Part shown: positions 1-10,394 of the stretch, piece by piece
Layout: each line of letters begins with the position of its first letter
Numbering within the stretch: position 1 is the first letter of the stretch
Assembly (NCBI GenBank): GCA_014529385.2
Contig: CM043966.1
Span: 41,949,537 to 42,013,536 of the forward strand
Reading direction: 5' to 3'
DNA: 64,000 nt
DNA from: Adiantum capillus-veneris
Lineage: Eukaryota; Streptophyta; Polypodiopsida; Polypodiales; Pteridaceae
Translations under genes and position numbers: made by a program
Notes under the pieces: generated by a model
The model's database searches: none
What the model was told of the DNA's origin: nothing
What the model saw: only the letters and a program-made list of their open reading frames with translations

Positions 1-16
1 ACACCATTTTTGTGGC

Positions 17-998
17 CTAATTGGTTGTCCCTGTTGAGGTATTTCTTGTCTTGGTCCCCTCAGGTGCTTTTTGCTTGTTGGTTATCATGTCATTCATCCT
101 TTTGAGCATATCTTCTATGGATGAAAGTGGTGCTGCAGCAGCCGTTCCCACTTGTGTTGGTTTAGTGGATGTTGTTTTCTTGTTTTGGTTATCCTTAGGG
201 ACATCTTCTTCACTAAAAATATCACAATTGTCTCCTAAGTCAATAGCATCTGACACACACTCTTCTAGGGTTGTATGCTTTTTACTATAGAGTATAGCAT
301 GAAGCTATTTGTTTAGCAATCCCCTTAGAAACAAAGATACGAGTTGTTTTTTTGCACGTATCTCTAGCCGTGGGCATCTGGCAATGTATTGTTTCATTCG
401 AGTTGCACAATCCCTAATAGACTCACCATGTTTCTGTTTAAATCTGTAGATTTGAGCTACCGTATTATGTTTGATCCCCGTTTTGGAACAAGCAGCTACA
501 AATCCTTGAGCTAATGTGTTCAAGTCCATTATTGACCTTGGTGGAATGTTTTGGAACCATATCAATGCTTTTCCTTCTAATGTCATTTCAAACCCCTGGA
601 ATTGAGTATGAAAATTGAATATACGTTCTGCTCTTAGCACTTGCTTAAAGCTTGCTAAGTGGTCGTATGGATTCGGTGATCCACTATATTTTCTGACCCA
701 TTTTTGAAAATTAGCTGGTCTAATGTGTCTGTTTGGTTCAGCTCCCGGTCTCCTGGTAGTTGTTCCTCTTCTGAGTCCTTCAAACCAGTCTGTTGGAAAT
801 AGTGACTCATGTAGCCCTAGACTAGCCTTAGTGTCACCATCTATGTGATGAGGTGGTTTCTGGTTTCTTAACATTACTCTCAGATGATCTCTCATGGTGT
901 TCATGTCTTGGAATTGTTTCTGGTCCTTGTCCCGATATCCAATCCCTTATGGAATACCCTTGGAATTTGGTTTGTTCTACCTCCTCAGGAGTCATCAT
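17..998 (-). pseudogene. Ty3/gypsy gag remnant (element E1)
   Basis: Broken capsid-type gag of a minus-strand LTR retrotransposon. The best open part (305-904) carries a retrotransposon-gag core with the usual WF..IPP, F...KQ and Y..R..Q..GESIRD..TR.KQ landmarks. A single TAG at 305-307 interrupts it, and the same frame continues to position 17 (a segment with an acidic stretch and a Q/N/T-rich tail). Upstream, an ATG-ATG at 993-998 opens a short matching segment in another frame, so there is a frameshift near 904-930. Gag proteins of this class form the cytoplasmic virus-like particle. No zinc knuckle is visible before the window ends at position 1, so the 3' part and pol lie outside. The LTR and primer site at 3632-3838 belong to the same orientation. 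Confidence 0.8.
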
Positions 999-1228
999 AA
1001 CAAAGTTATTGTTAAGAAGAATCCCTAAACAGGTAGGTTGATTGATCCATTATCTTTTATCTTGAAGATATAAATGATCTTCATGACCGTTAGTTGTCCT
1101 GATTTGGCATGCGAAGTCCATAGAAGATCTTTTATGTTTCTATCTTCCCAATAATAGACACCGATCCTAGGATTATCAGTACTAAGCCTTTTTAAAGGCT
1201 TCAAATCTACTTGATCGTATCCCTCGAA

Positions 1229-1543
1229 TTATAAAGTGGGTGGTCCTTCTTTTGCTGACATTTCTGCGATTATGGTGTTTACTTCTAACCCCCATTTGTC
1301 TACCACATAAGGGTTTTCAACTTGTACATACTGAGTTCCATTTCTGTCCATGTACATTTTTCCTTGTTTGTTTGCCCTAATCTCTTCTTCAAACTCAATA
1401 CCATGGTCATCAATATGAATAGCATACTCCTTGTTAGGTTCTAAGTAAACTTCGGCTCCATGGCGATTAGTCTTATAAAAAGAGAGTATATGCTTATAGC
1501 GCATTGTCGTTCCGATTTTTGAGTGAGTCGAGTAAGAAGACAT
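1229..1543 (-). CDS. Unrecognised ORF upstream of E1 gag
   Basis: A 104-codon ATG-started ORF between the leader and gag of E1, on the same strand. It is hydrophilic, with a D/E-rich centre and several Y/K-rich patches; I see no known motif. Its position suggests the N-terminal part of the gag polyprotein, separated from the gag core by frameshifts, rather than an independent gene. No similarity claim is made. Confidence 0.35.
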   Translation of the reverse strand: MSSYSTHSKIGTTMRYKHILSFYKTNRHGAEVYLEPNKEYAIHIDDHGIEFEEEIRANKQGKMYMDRNGTQYVQVENPYVVDKWGLEVNTIIAEMSAKEGPPTL

Positions 1544-1699
1544 TTCAAATTTTGAATCTGAAAAAGTATCTGAGACTTCTTGAAGGATTGTGATGCAAGG
1601 AATTGCCTTGATTCATGCTTTCTTCGGTGGATACTCTGCTGAAGGTTTCTCCGAGTATGCCCTGATTTCCTAGTACACGACCAGATAAGGTTCATAAAG

Positions 1700-3631
1700 A
1701 CTTACGAAGCCCTAGTTAGAGTACTTACCTTTGGATTGACCTGTCATCAATTTCCACTTGATTCAATTGCAACTTTCTGTCAAGCCACTGATTCCTTGTC
1801 TGCAACCTGATTCTTGTACAAATTTGATCAAGTTAGGTAGTTTATATAAAGACAGTAGAGTTTTTGCTAACTCTTGTGATTGGTCTATGTGCATCACTTC
1901 AAATCGAGCTATGGGAGTCAAAAATTGACTTTCACATTCGACTTTAGCAAAAAATCAAAGGTTTAATTTACAACCTGGAAACTGAGTGAACATGTACCAA
2001 TTTGGATCCGATTGAACCCAAAATTGCCCGGTGGATTTCTATTATGCTGGTCTAACACTGTACAAGTTCAAAAATCAAAACTAATATCCTTGGGTAGCAG
2101 TAGTACATAATTCCGATTATTTACTTTTGCTAGTTTTTTGCACTTTTTGGATTGGTTTGGCAAGTATACAACTTGTTAAAGTCCCTAAACAAGTTTCAAC
2201 AAGTTTGGACAAAATCTCATCAAGTTTATCAGTTGTTTTGTGTCTACAGACTCTAATTTCAATAATCTCGCTTAAGTCTCGCTTTTGTGATCCAAATTTC
2301 ACCAAAATTGATTTTTGAGGTCTACTTGATATGCTTGACCTTGTGGTATACTCACATTTGCAAAATTATCAAGTTTTGAAGCAGATATAAATAATTGCAA
2401 TTATTTACTCCAGCTATATTTTTGCAACTTTTTATCCCAACTTTGACACAGATCTGTTAAGCACCTCAAGTTAAGGTTACTACCCAAGTTTCATCAAGTT
2501 TGAACAATTTTTGGTCAAATGGTTATCAATTTTTTGTCCGCAGACTAACTTTGTAAATATGGTCTCAATTTTCAATCCAGTGATCGAAACCTTACCAAAT
2601 CTGGTTTGTGGGCTTATTATAACATGGTAAAACTAGTGGTTTGCTGGCTTGGTCAAAAAAGTTGAAAAATGGGACCGATGTAAATAATCGCGATTATTTA
2701 CAACTGATAACTTTTTGCATCTTTTGGTCAACTGAGCATGTACACATGTTCATCACATCAATATAAGCCTATGAATCAATTTTCATCAAGTTTGGACAAA
2801 TTTTTTTCAATTTACACTCAAGATTCAAAAAGTCAGTACAAACTTTAGTTTTTACCCAATTTTTTGCCAGTTTGGTGATCCAAATCTTTTAGGCCTTTAC
2901 AAAAGTTTTTTGTACACATGCAATGAGTCCATGGTATGAACCTTGGTTAAATCTGAGCTAAAAGTTAATAATCGTGATTATTAACTTCAGGCTTGAAATG
3001 AACACTTTTTTGCAATTTTTTCAAAGACAATCTTTTCAAAGATAAAACTTAATTTTCCCTAAAATGTCAAGAAAAAGTAAATAATCTGAGTTTTGGCTAA
3101 CTCTTGAAACTTTTGCTTCTAAGTATCCTTGAGCTTACCAATTGGTTCAGACAACTTTTAAGCTTACTCTCCAGTTGGAGTAAATGGTTTTGAGTCTCTT
3201 TGTGATATTTCTAACCGTAGACCTGAAATTCTGCAACTTCCAATAACAACTCATACTTGATTTTTTCCAGAGAGAGCAATGTTCTGAAATCCACCTCAGA
3301 TCCTACTTACCCTACTCCTAGATCTCATGCAATGGGGTTGTGGAAAGTGTCCACAAATACTCGTTTTCTTGTCTTTTATGTTTTTCTGAGCATTGATCTT
3401 AAGACTTGTTTTATCTACCAATCATTCTTAAAATCCTAATTTATTTCTACAATCCTACAATTCTAAAGGCACTCAGCAAGTACGATTACTTCCACGCTAA
3501 CTTGCAAAAGACGACAATCTTAAGCTATACGGTTTCTAAAAGAAAGTTTTGAACTTTAGGTGATCCCAGAGGAAGCTAAAGGATAACTTCACAAGATGCT
3601 CGTGTTTTTTCATAGTTTAGGTCTCTTTGAA
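1700..3631 (-). repeat. E1 5' leader built of degenerate ~285-bp tandem repeats
   Basis: No gene is seen. The stretch repeats a theme about every 280-290 bases: a palindrome of the type TAAATAATYGCRATTATTTA (near 2108, 2388, 2679 and 2964) followed some 80-100 bases later by a TTTCATCAAGTTTGGACAA-like string (near 2197, 2488, 2780). The copy at 2679-2702 is a perfect 24-bp palindrome and 2388-2407 a perfect 20-bp one. Long leaders between primer site and gag are common in large plant gypsy elements; the internal tandem structure is what is notable. Confidence 0.6.
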
Positions 3632-3648
3632 CCCCGACAGCGGCACCA
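3632..3648 (-). promoter_or_regulatory. Primer binding site of E1
   Basis: On the minus strand this reads TGGTGCCGCTGTCGGGG, directly after an LTR ending in CCCACA. It resembles the TGGCGCCGTTGCCGGGG-type primer sites of plant gypsy elements. It fixes the orientation of E1 as minus and marks the LTR boundary. Confidence 0.8.
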
Positions 3649-3650
3649 AA

Positions 3651-3838
3651 TGTGGGATGCATGTCTAACCTCACCAACCTATCTTATTGTAACTTATTAG
3701 CTAGAACCACGATTAAATTGTCAATCCATGGGATGAAACTGACTCGACTAGTGCATATAGGCTACAAGAGGTTGTCAATCTCTCAGAAAACAATTAACAA
3801 CTCACATCTAACTCAGGCTACACTCAACTGATTGAAAT
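3651..3838 (-). mobile_element. LTR-A of E1, first part (split by insertion)
   Basis: Begins TGTGGGATGC next to the primer site. It is the reverse complement of the LTR-A copies ending near 49515 and 58821, sharing for example the TTGTCAATCCATGGGATGAA-type block. The match stops at 3838 and resumes at 14205, so a later element interrupted it here. Confidence 0.85.
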
Positions 3839-6800
3839 TGTAAGGTCCCCAACCCGCCCATACCAAGATCGGGATGGGATTCTTGACAGGTCCCTAGGTC
3901 TGATAAAAATCAGAGTCTCTAAACAAGAAAAATCCAAGGAATAGACCTTTACCATTGACAATGGCTTGGGTCTATAGCCTTAGAAGAAGACCTAGTCCTG
4001 TCTCGTAGCAAAAACGGGACAACGTATTAAAAGTCAAAAGAAACTATTTCGGCCCTATAACTTCCACAATTTTGGCTAAGGTATCCTCAACCAACGCTTT
4101 TTTCCCCCTAACATATGTGAGGGCACCGCCGCTTGTAGATTCCTCTTCCAAGTGAGAAAGTTTTCTAAACGTTTTAGTGCGCAGGGATGGATAGTTACCT
4201 GACTAATCAGGTCCACCCGTCCTTGATGACAACCTTAGTCAATCCCCACTTACCACCCTGCACTCACACATGATTCTTTTTGTTAATTAATTACTACCAT
4301 GTCCTTATCACAATTAAAATAATGATTCCTATTATCCTTCATAACAGGATTTTATTAAAACAACCCTTGAAAACATTCTTTTAGCAAATAGACATCTTTA
4401 GACTTAAAACAGGGTAATGTCAATCAAAACATTGTCCATGATAACCATGACCAGTACTCTTCTTGTCTCAAGATCACCTAAGGGTGAAGAAACAACACCC
4501 ATTCCTTTTTCACAATCTGGAGTGGATAAACCCCCACCCAAGGTTTCGGGTGCCCATACAACAAACCAGTTTCCCATACAACCGGGTGGCTCTCCTAGGA
4601 TAAAAAATGGTATTCTAACTTATGTAGAAACATCAAGACATGACACGCAGTAGAAACTCATCGTTCATGGGGGTAATCGACTTATCCATGGCTAAAAAGC
4701 CATCATTATCATCAATTTATACCAAGGAGTCGGAGGTGTCTTGAGACAAGCTATCTTAAGGATGATCAATCATATCTTTCCTAATTCAATCAGTTTTAAC
4801 TCAAAAAATTCTTTCCTACATTATAAACAATGCACGTTGGAAGATACCTTTCATTTTTGGTTAATTATTCCTTTCCTGATTCTCTCACTCCTTACGTATA
4901 CAATGCTAACTTAAAAAAAGAACTTAAACTATATAAAAACTTAATTGAATAATGTGAAACCCACCTGGGATTGATCGGCCATCTGCTGCTGCGCGGGCGC
5001 CTTAAGACTCTCCTTCGTAGGCCTACTACTAGGCTCGGCTTCATCGTCGTACGACGCTCTAGTTATTTTTTAAGCTACGTTCTCATCAGCAGATGTAGGA
5101 TTTGCTCGGGTCGTTTTAGGTGCCATAACTTCTTATCCTTATAAAAGACTTAATCGATTAGAGACTTAATTGAAGAATCTCTTTTCTTCCTTTTTACCCA
5201 AATATAAGGATTTTTGGAGTAAGTAGGTATCCTTGATAGTTAATTGGATGAGATATTCCTCCTGTAACTTTTTTATCCTATAAGTAATTTCTATAATTAC
5301 CATTTAATTAGGGAATCCCTTTTAACTAGGTTTATCCTTAGTCTATATTCCATTTTAACCTTAGTAAATTATAAATTTCTATCGGCTAATAGATTACTCA
5401 CCTTAAATTGTACTTGGATATGCTCTATCTTTAGGAATTTCCATAAATTTGATTTATAATCTTTTCCTCCTATACTTATGGTGTAATTTAAGCAAAATTT
5501 TGCTAATAATAATTTATTATACCAACCATTTATGTTGAGTAATTTTTCCAACCTTCAATAGTGATTTTGAACCTTAGGTATTTATTTGGTAAGTAGATAA
5601 ATTCATTTACTAACTTCTTTTCTCTATTTTATACGCAGAATCAGTTACTTTTAATGAAAATAAGTATTTAAACTATTTATTTGAGGTTGGGGTACTTATC
5701 ATGGATTCCTCAAGGTGTGTTCTACCTCTGATATTATATCAAAGGTTTTTGGATGAATTTACTATTTTCTACCTTTTATTTTCCCCTAAAAATAATGTAA
5801 TTTTACTAAGATAATTAGGTAAACTAATTATCTAAGGTTAACATAATTATCTCGAGTTTCCTAACAGGCAATTTACCTTTGATAAATAACTCAATGCATT
5901 TTGAATCAATTTGCTAATTTCTCCCTTTTTATTTTTCCTGTAACCAAAGTAATTCTGCTAAAGTAATTAAGTAGCTTAGTTATCTGAGGTTAAAATAACT
6001 ATCACGGGTTTCCTAACATGTAATTAATCTTTGATAAATAACTTAAATCATTTTGAATCAATTTGCTAATTTTTTCCTATTTAATTTGTCCTAAAAGCAG
6101 AGTAATTCTGCTAAAGTAATTAGGTAAATTAATTATCTGATGGTAACATAATTATCACAGGTTCTCTAACACGTAATTAACCACTCATAAATAACTCAAA
6201 CCATTTTGAATCATCCTTAAATTTCTCCTAAAAATAGAGTAATTCTGTTATAATAATTAGGTAAATTAATTATCTGAGGTTGACATAAATATCATGGGTT
6301 TCCTAACATGTAATTAACCTCTGATAAATAACTCAAAGCATTTTGAATCAATTTATTAATTTCCGCTTTTTTATTTTTTCTAAAAACAGAGTAATTTTGT
6401 TAAAGTAATTAAGTAAATTAATTATATGAGTAAAATATAATTATCACAGGTTTCCTAACATGTAATTAACCTCTGATAAATAACTAAAAGCATTTTGAAT
6501 CAATTTACTAGTTTCTCCCTATTTAATTTCTCCTAAAAATAGAGTAATTATTCTAAAATAATTAGGTAAATTAATTATCTGAGGTTAACATAATTATCAT
6601 GGGTTCTCTAACATGTAGTTTACCTCTAATAAACAACTCAAAACATTTTGAAATATTTTACTAATTTTTTCTTTTTAATTTGTCCTAAAAAATAGAGTAA
6701 TTCGGCTAATGTAAGTAAGTAAATTAATTATCGAAGGTTAACATAATTATCATAGGTTTCCTAGCATGTAATTAATCTTTGATAAATAAGTCAAAGCATT

Positions 6801-8099
6801 TTGAATCAATTTACTAATTTTTCCTTTTCAATTTCTCCTAAAAACAGAGTAATTCTGCTAAAATAACTAGGTAAATTAATTATCTGAGGTTAACATAATT
6901 ACCATAGGTTTCCTAACATGTAATTAACATCTGATAAATAACTCAAAGCATTTTGAATCGATTTAGTAATTTTCCCCTTTTAATTTCTCCTAAAAATAGA
7001 GTAATTCTGCTAAAATAATTAGGTAAATTTTTTGTCTGAGGTCAAGATAATTAGAACGGATTTCCTAACATGTAATAACCACTAATAAATAACTCAAATC
7101 ATTTTGAATCAATTGGATTATTTTCCCCTTTATTTTTCTCTAAAAAATAGTATAATTTTGCTAAATTAATTATGAAAATTACTCAAAAAATTATAAGATA
7201 ATTTTCCTAGCTTAATGAAAATCCAATGCAGCTGTGATAATTATCTCAACATAATCTAAACTTAATTAATATAATTCCCATTAATTTATGATTAATGTGG
7301 ATAATTTCAGCCCTAATATGATATAATAATTAATTAGATTAATATTCCTAAGTTTAATTACAACAATCAGCAGAGAATATTTAATTCAGAGAGGATTTTT
7401 GAGTATACATAGGCCTAATCTTTAATTTATTAAGAAAATAGGTTAATCTAGCCTTGCTAATTAAGAAGGATTAAGCTAATTACCGGTTAATGTAATCAAC
7501 TAGAGCTTAATCTCTAGTGATTTCTGCGTACCAGTCTCTCTAGATGAGAGAGAGAGTGTCAAGGCTCCGAGTCTGTCAAATTGTGAAGCAAGGGGTCCTA
7601 TTTATAGGTTTCTGGCACTCACAAGCTCTCACAGGCTGTAAAAGGCACTTGCTTGCAGTTCAAGCAGTCCCCAGGCTGAAGATGGTTCCCCCTGCTGCTA
7701 AATCTGTCCCGGGTAGGTTCAGCATAGCTCCACACTGCCTCCTCAGCTTCCAAAATTGATTTTGACTATTTTGACTCACTTTTAATGATGAAAATTGGAA
7801 ATGTGAGTAAATTCTAGAACCTTCGGATAAGAAAGTCTTTGTTAATAATAATTACTGAAACCATCCAATTTTACTTAACTAATTGAATTCCTAGTGTAAC
7901 CTTTTAGGGCCCGTAACTTTTCCAGATTTTATCAAAATCTGATTTTGAAAATTTCTAGCCCGGGGTTTGCTGTGATTAAGATTCAAAAAATACCAATATT
8001 TGCCACTGTCGAACAATTCTACATTGCTTTTTCAATAATCATATCAGTTCAATTAAGCTTTATACAATCTTTAAGGTTTCAGAAACTGAAAACCTTACA
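3839..8099 (-). repeat. 3' LTR of E2 (4261 bp)
   Basis: TG...CA-bounded long terminal repeat; the 3' LTR because the element reads on the minus strand. It contains an AT-rich minisatellite of about nine units near 150 bp (about 5780-7180). Near its U3 end is a TATAAATA box on the minus strand at 7599-7606, in a GC-richer block shared with the other LTR. Confidence 0.92.
5780..7180. repeat. ~150-bp AT-rich minisatellite inside the E2 3' LTR
   Basis: Each unit carries CATTTTGAATCAATTT, TAGAGTAATTCTGCTAAA, AATTAGGTAAATTAATTATC and TTTCCTAACATGTAATTAA. The first motif recurs near 5897, 6050, 6200, 6339, 6491, 6641, 6798, 6949 and 7100, giving about nine units of 140-157 bp with substitutions between them. 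Confidence 0.85.
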
Positions 8100-8112
8100 A
8101 TCACCCCAACTT
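8100..8112 (-). promoter_or_regulatory. Polypurine tract of E2
   Basis: On the minus strand this reads AAGTTGGGGTGAT immediately before the 3' LTR, the expected place for the plus-strand DNA primer. It is short and not purely purine but correctly placed. Confidence 0.6.
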
Positions 8113-8942
8113 ACGAATTTGAGATGCCCTCATCTCAACCGGAATTGGAAAAATCCTTGAGAAGAGAAATTTATCCTCCCAAGTGGCATCTTCAGTGGGA
8201 TAATCTTTCCACTTTACCAAGTGTTACTTGATTACTCTAAGAGTTCTTTCTAGTTTCAAGGATTCAATTTAGTTGGAGTTACTTGCTAGTCAATTTTTCC
8301 TCAAGAAACTCTCAGTGTTAAGCCCATCTTAAAAACCTTTACAAACCATTTGTATCATCTCAAAAACCAGGTTAAATCAATTCCATAAAAGATCCATATA
8401 TCCATCTTGTCAACATGAACGCCTTGGTCTAACTGACCATTCAGAGAAATCAACATTCGACAAGTATCATGTATTTCAACTTTGCCAATCTGAACGCGCT
8501 CGGCGTGTTCTTGCCATTCTGAGCAATCTTCGTGCGACACAAGCTCCCACCATTGCACCAGAGGTACCCCCTTTGTGCTCTAACCTGGTTGACCAACAAT
8601 ATGTAAAATGGTTTTAAGAAGTATCATACCAAGAATTCTTTCAGCTTCCTATTAGTCTCGTACCTTAATACTTTCATATCTAGGTCATTTTTAGAGGAAT
8701 GTTATCGTGTGCACAAGGAATGTGAGCTGGTTTCTTAATAAATATCTCAATCTCAAGATTCAATTTCTTTTTATATTGTCGAGAACCTCTGTCTCATTTT
8801 CTATATCAACCCTTGATTTCTTGATTTAATACCAACTTAACTTTAGATTCCTTAAATAATTTTGGAAAAAAAACTCGTGTATACCCTTATATAAGTAACT
8901 CAAAGTTTTACATTATCGACTTATAGTGGTTTACAAAACTGT
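8113..8942. other. E2 interior without recognisable gene
   Basis: Between the polypurine tract and the gag remnant no frame stays open with recognisable protein. The place is where pol would lie in an autonomous element; pol appears wholly lost. Confidence 0.5.
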
Positions 8943-9476
8943 CTATTGTTGTTGAGTTCTAAGATTACTAACTATAGCCAAGCAAGTGGCTCTTTCGTCT
9001 TCCTCGTTCATTAAGGTTGGTTTTCTCATGATCGTATAGGCTCTGCCTTCTCTTGCTCTTCCTCTACCTTGTCCTCCATTTCTACCTCCTCTTAGATTAT
9101 CTCCTTGATTTTGAGGGATGGTTCTAGCAGTAATTCGAGGGTTTTGTTCTTCTGGACATTTATTTCTATAGTGCCCCATTTGATTGCATCCATAGCACCT
9201 AATGTTTGGGAAGGTTTGCTCTAAGTTCACTGCTGCAGCTACTCCACGTTGTTGATATCCTTGGTTGGAATTTTCCCTGGCTCTTCCCCTAAAGTTACTA
9301 AATCCATTATAGTTCCTTGTAGAGTTGGTTCCTTTAGTTGCAAGAGGCTTAGCCCTGAGAAGGGCATCCTGTATTGATGTATGCCTCATGGCTTTGATCC
9401 ATACCTCTGCATCTCGTTCCACGTTGACCCCTTTACCTTTGAAGTTGGGGGGTTGCGCTTGTTTGAGAAGAAACAA
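8943..9476 (-). pseudogene. E2 gag C-terminal part with CCHC zinc knuckle
   Basis: A 177-codon open segment on the element's sense strand. It contains one retroviral-type knuckle, CYGCNQMGHYRNKC (C-x2-C-x4-H-x4-C), preceded by an N/R/G-rich stretch and followed by an RGGRNGGQGRGR basic tail, the usual nucleocapsid composition. This part of gag binds the element's RNA. The first listed residue need not be a true start; upstream gag is in other frames (9530-10260). Confidence 0.8.
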
Positions 9477-9529
9477 TCACGGTATAAAGAACAGAAGCAA
9501 TTATCTTCATGATTTCGTAAGATCGATAG

Positions 9530-10260
9530 ACTGACAATTTAAAGACTTATGAAACGGTTAAGATTTAACTTCAGAATAGACACAAGATCAAGATACTCAA
9601 TTCAAAAGACTTGATTCTTTATTCATAAGGTGAATATTTACAAGGATAGCCTCACAAAAGAGGCTTAGGGTATCTCATTCTAACTTGTTGTAAATTTTTG
9701 CTGTCTTTAAAGAATCCGCATAGCTGGCTGATTTGGAATATGGTGATACAAACGATGGGTGTTTATAGTCAGATTTCTACAATCTTCTAACTGATTGGTA
9801 TAATAGTTCTTATACTCATTGGAAATCGGAAGGTAAATTATAAGATCCAAATTCTTAGGGGTATTTTGAGAAAAAGTTATGATTCTTCGATATGGAATTA
9901 TCTCCACCACTTTATCCCATACCATTCGTTCAGGGGTTTCTCCGTGCCTCCTGGATAAGTGGGAACAGTGATACTCGAGTTTGTACCCAAGAAGTAGTGC
10001 AATTGAGCCACTCTCAATTCCTCAGCCCAGCGTAGTTTCGTTAAATCCGTGGTAAGACATCCTAGCTTCCGAGCATTGATGTAATAGGTCTCGCCTTCAT
10101 TGCTCCATTCGAGCTCCCAACCTTTATCTATTCGAGTCGAATGAGGAGTGTGAGCCTTCATTAGTAGCTCCATCACGCTCCATCGGAAAAAATAGTTTGG
10201 AGAATGACAAGCACTCTCATAAATAATCTCAAAGATTTGGAACTTGCAATATTCAACCAC
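9530..10260 (-). pseudogene. E2 gag N-terminal remnant
   Basis: Minus-strand frames 9898-10260 (120 codons, ending in stop) and shorter ones to 9530 lie just downstream of the primer site, where the start of gag is expected. The longest has W/Y-rich spacing but no motif I can name. Assignment rests on position and strand. Confidence 0.4.
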
Positions 10261-10380
10261 AGGTTCTTCCTGAATTATTGACGCATAAGCCTTAAATTAG
10301 CTAATCAATTTTTCTTGTTTCTTTTTTAATTTTCAGACAGTAAGAAATTTTTCCAAACTAACCCAGGCTCTGAAACCTAG

Positions 10381-10392
10381 GCTCTGATACCA
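10381..10392 (-). promoter_or_regulatory. Primer binding site of E2 (initiator tRNA-Met)
   Basis: Minus strand TGGTATCAGAGC, the standard plant primer site complementary to the 3' end of initiator tRNA-Met, two bases inside the 5' LTR end. It fixes element orientation. Confidence 0.95.
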
Positions 10393-10394
10393 CT

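Noticed and set aside
4417-4653. 78-codon plus-strand ORF with a twin at 10987-11208
   Set aside because: Again duplicated by the LTRs and antisense; no protein-like motif.
7250-7480. Possible replication origin because of extreme AT richness
   Set aside because: It is the unique AT-rich tail of the LTR, present in both LTRs; AT richness alone is no evidence in a plant genome.
7544-7759. 71-codon plus-strand ORF, with a near-identical twin at 13644-13859
   Set aside because: It is conserved only because it lies in the two LTRs of one element, and it is antisense to the element's transcription and covers the TATA box region.
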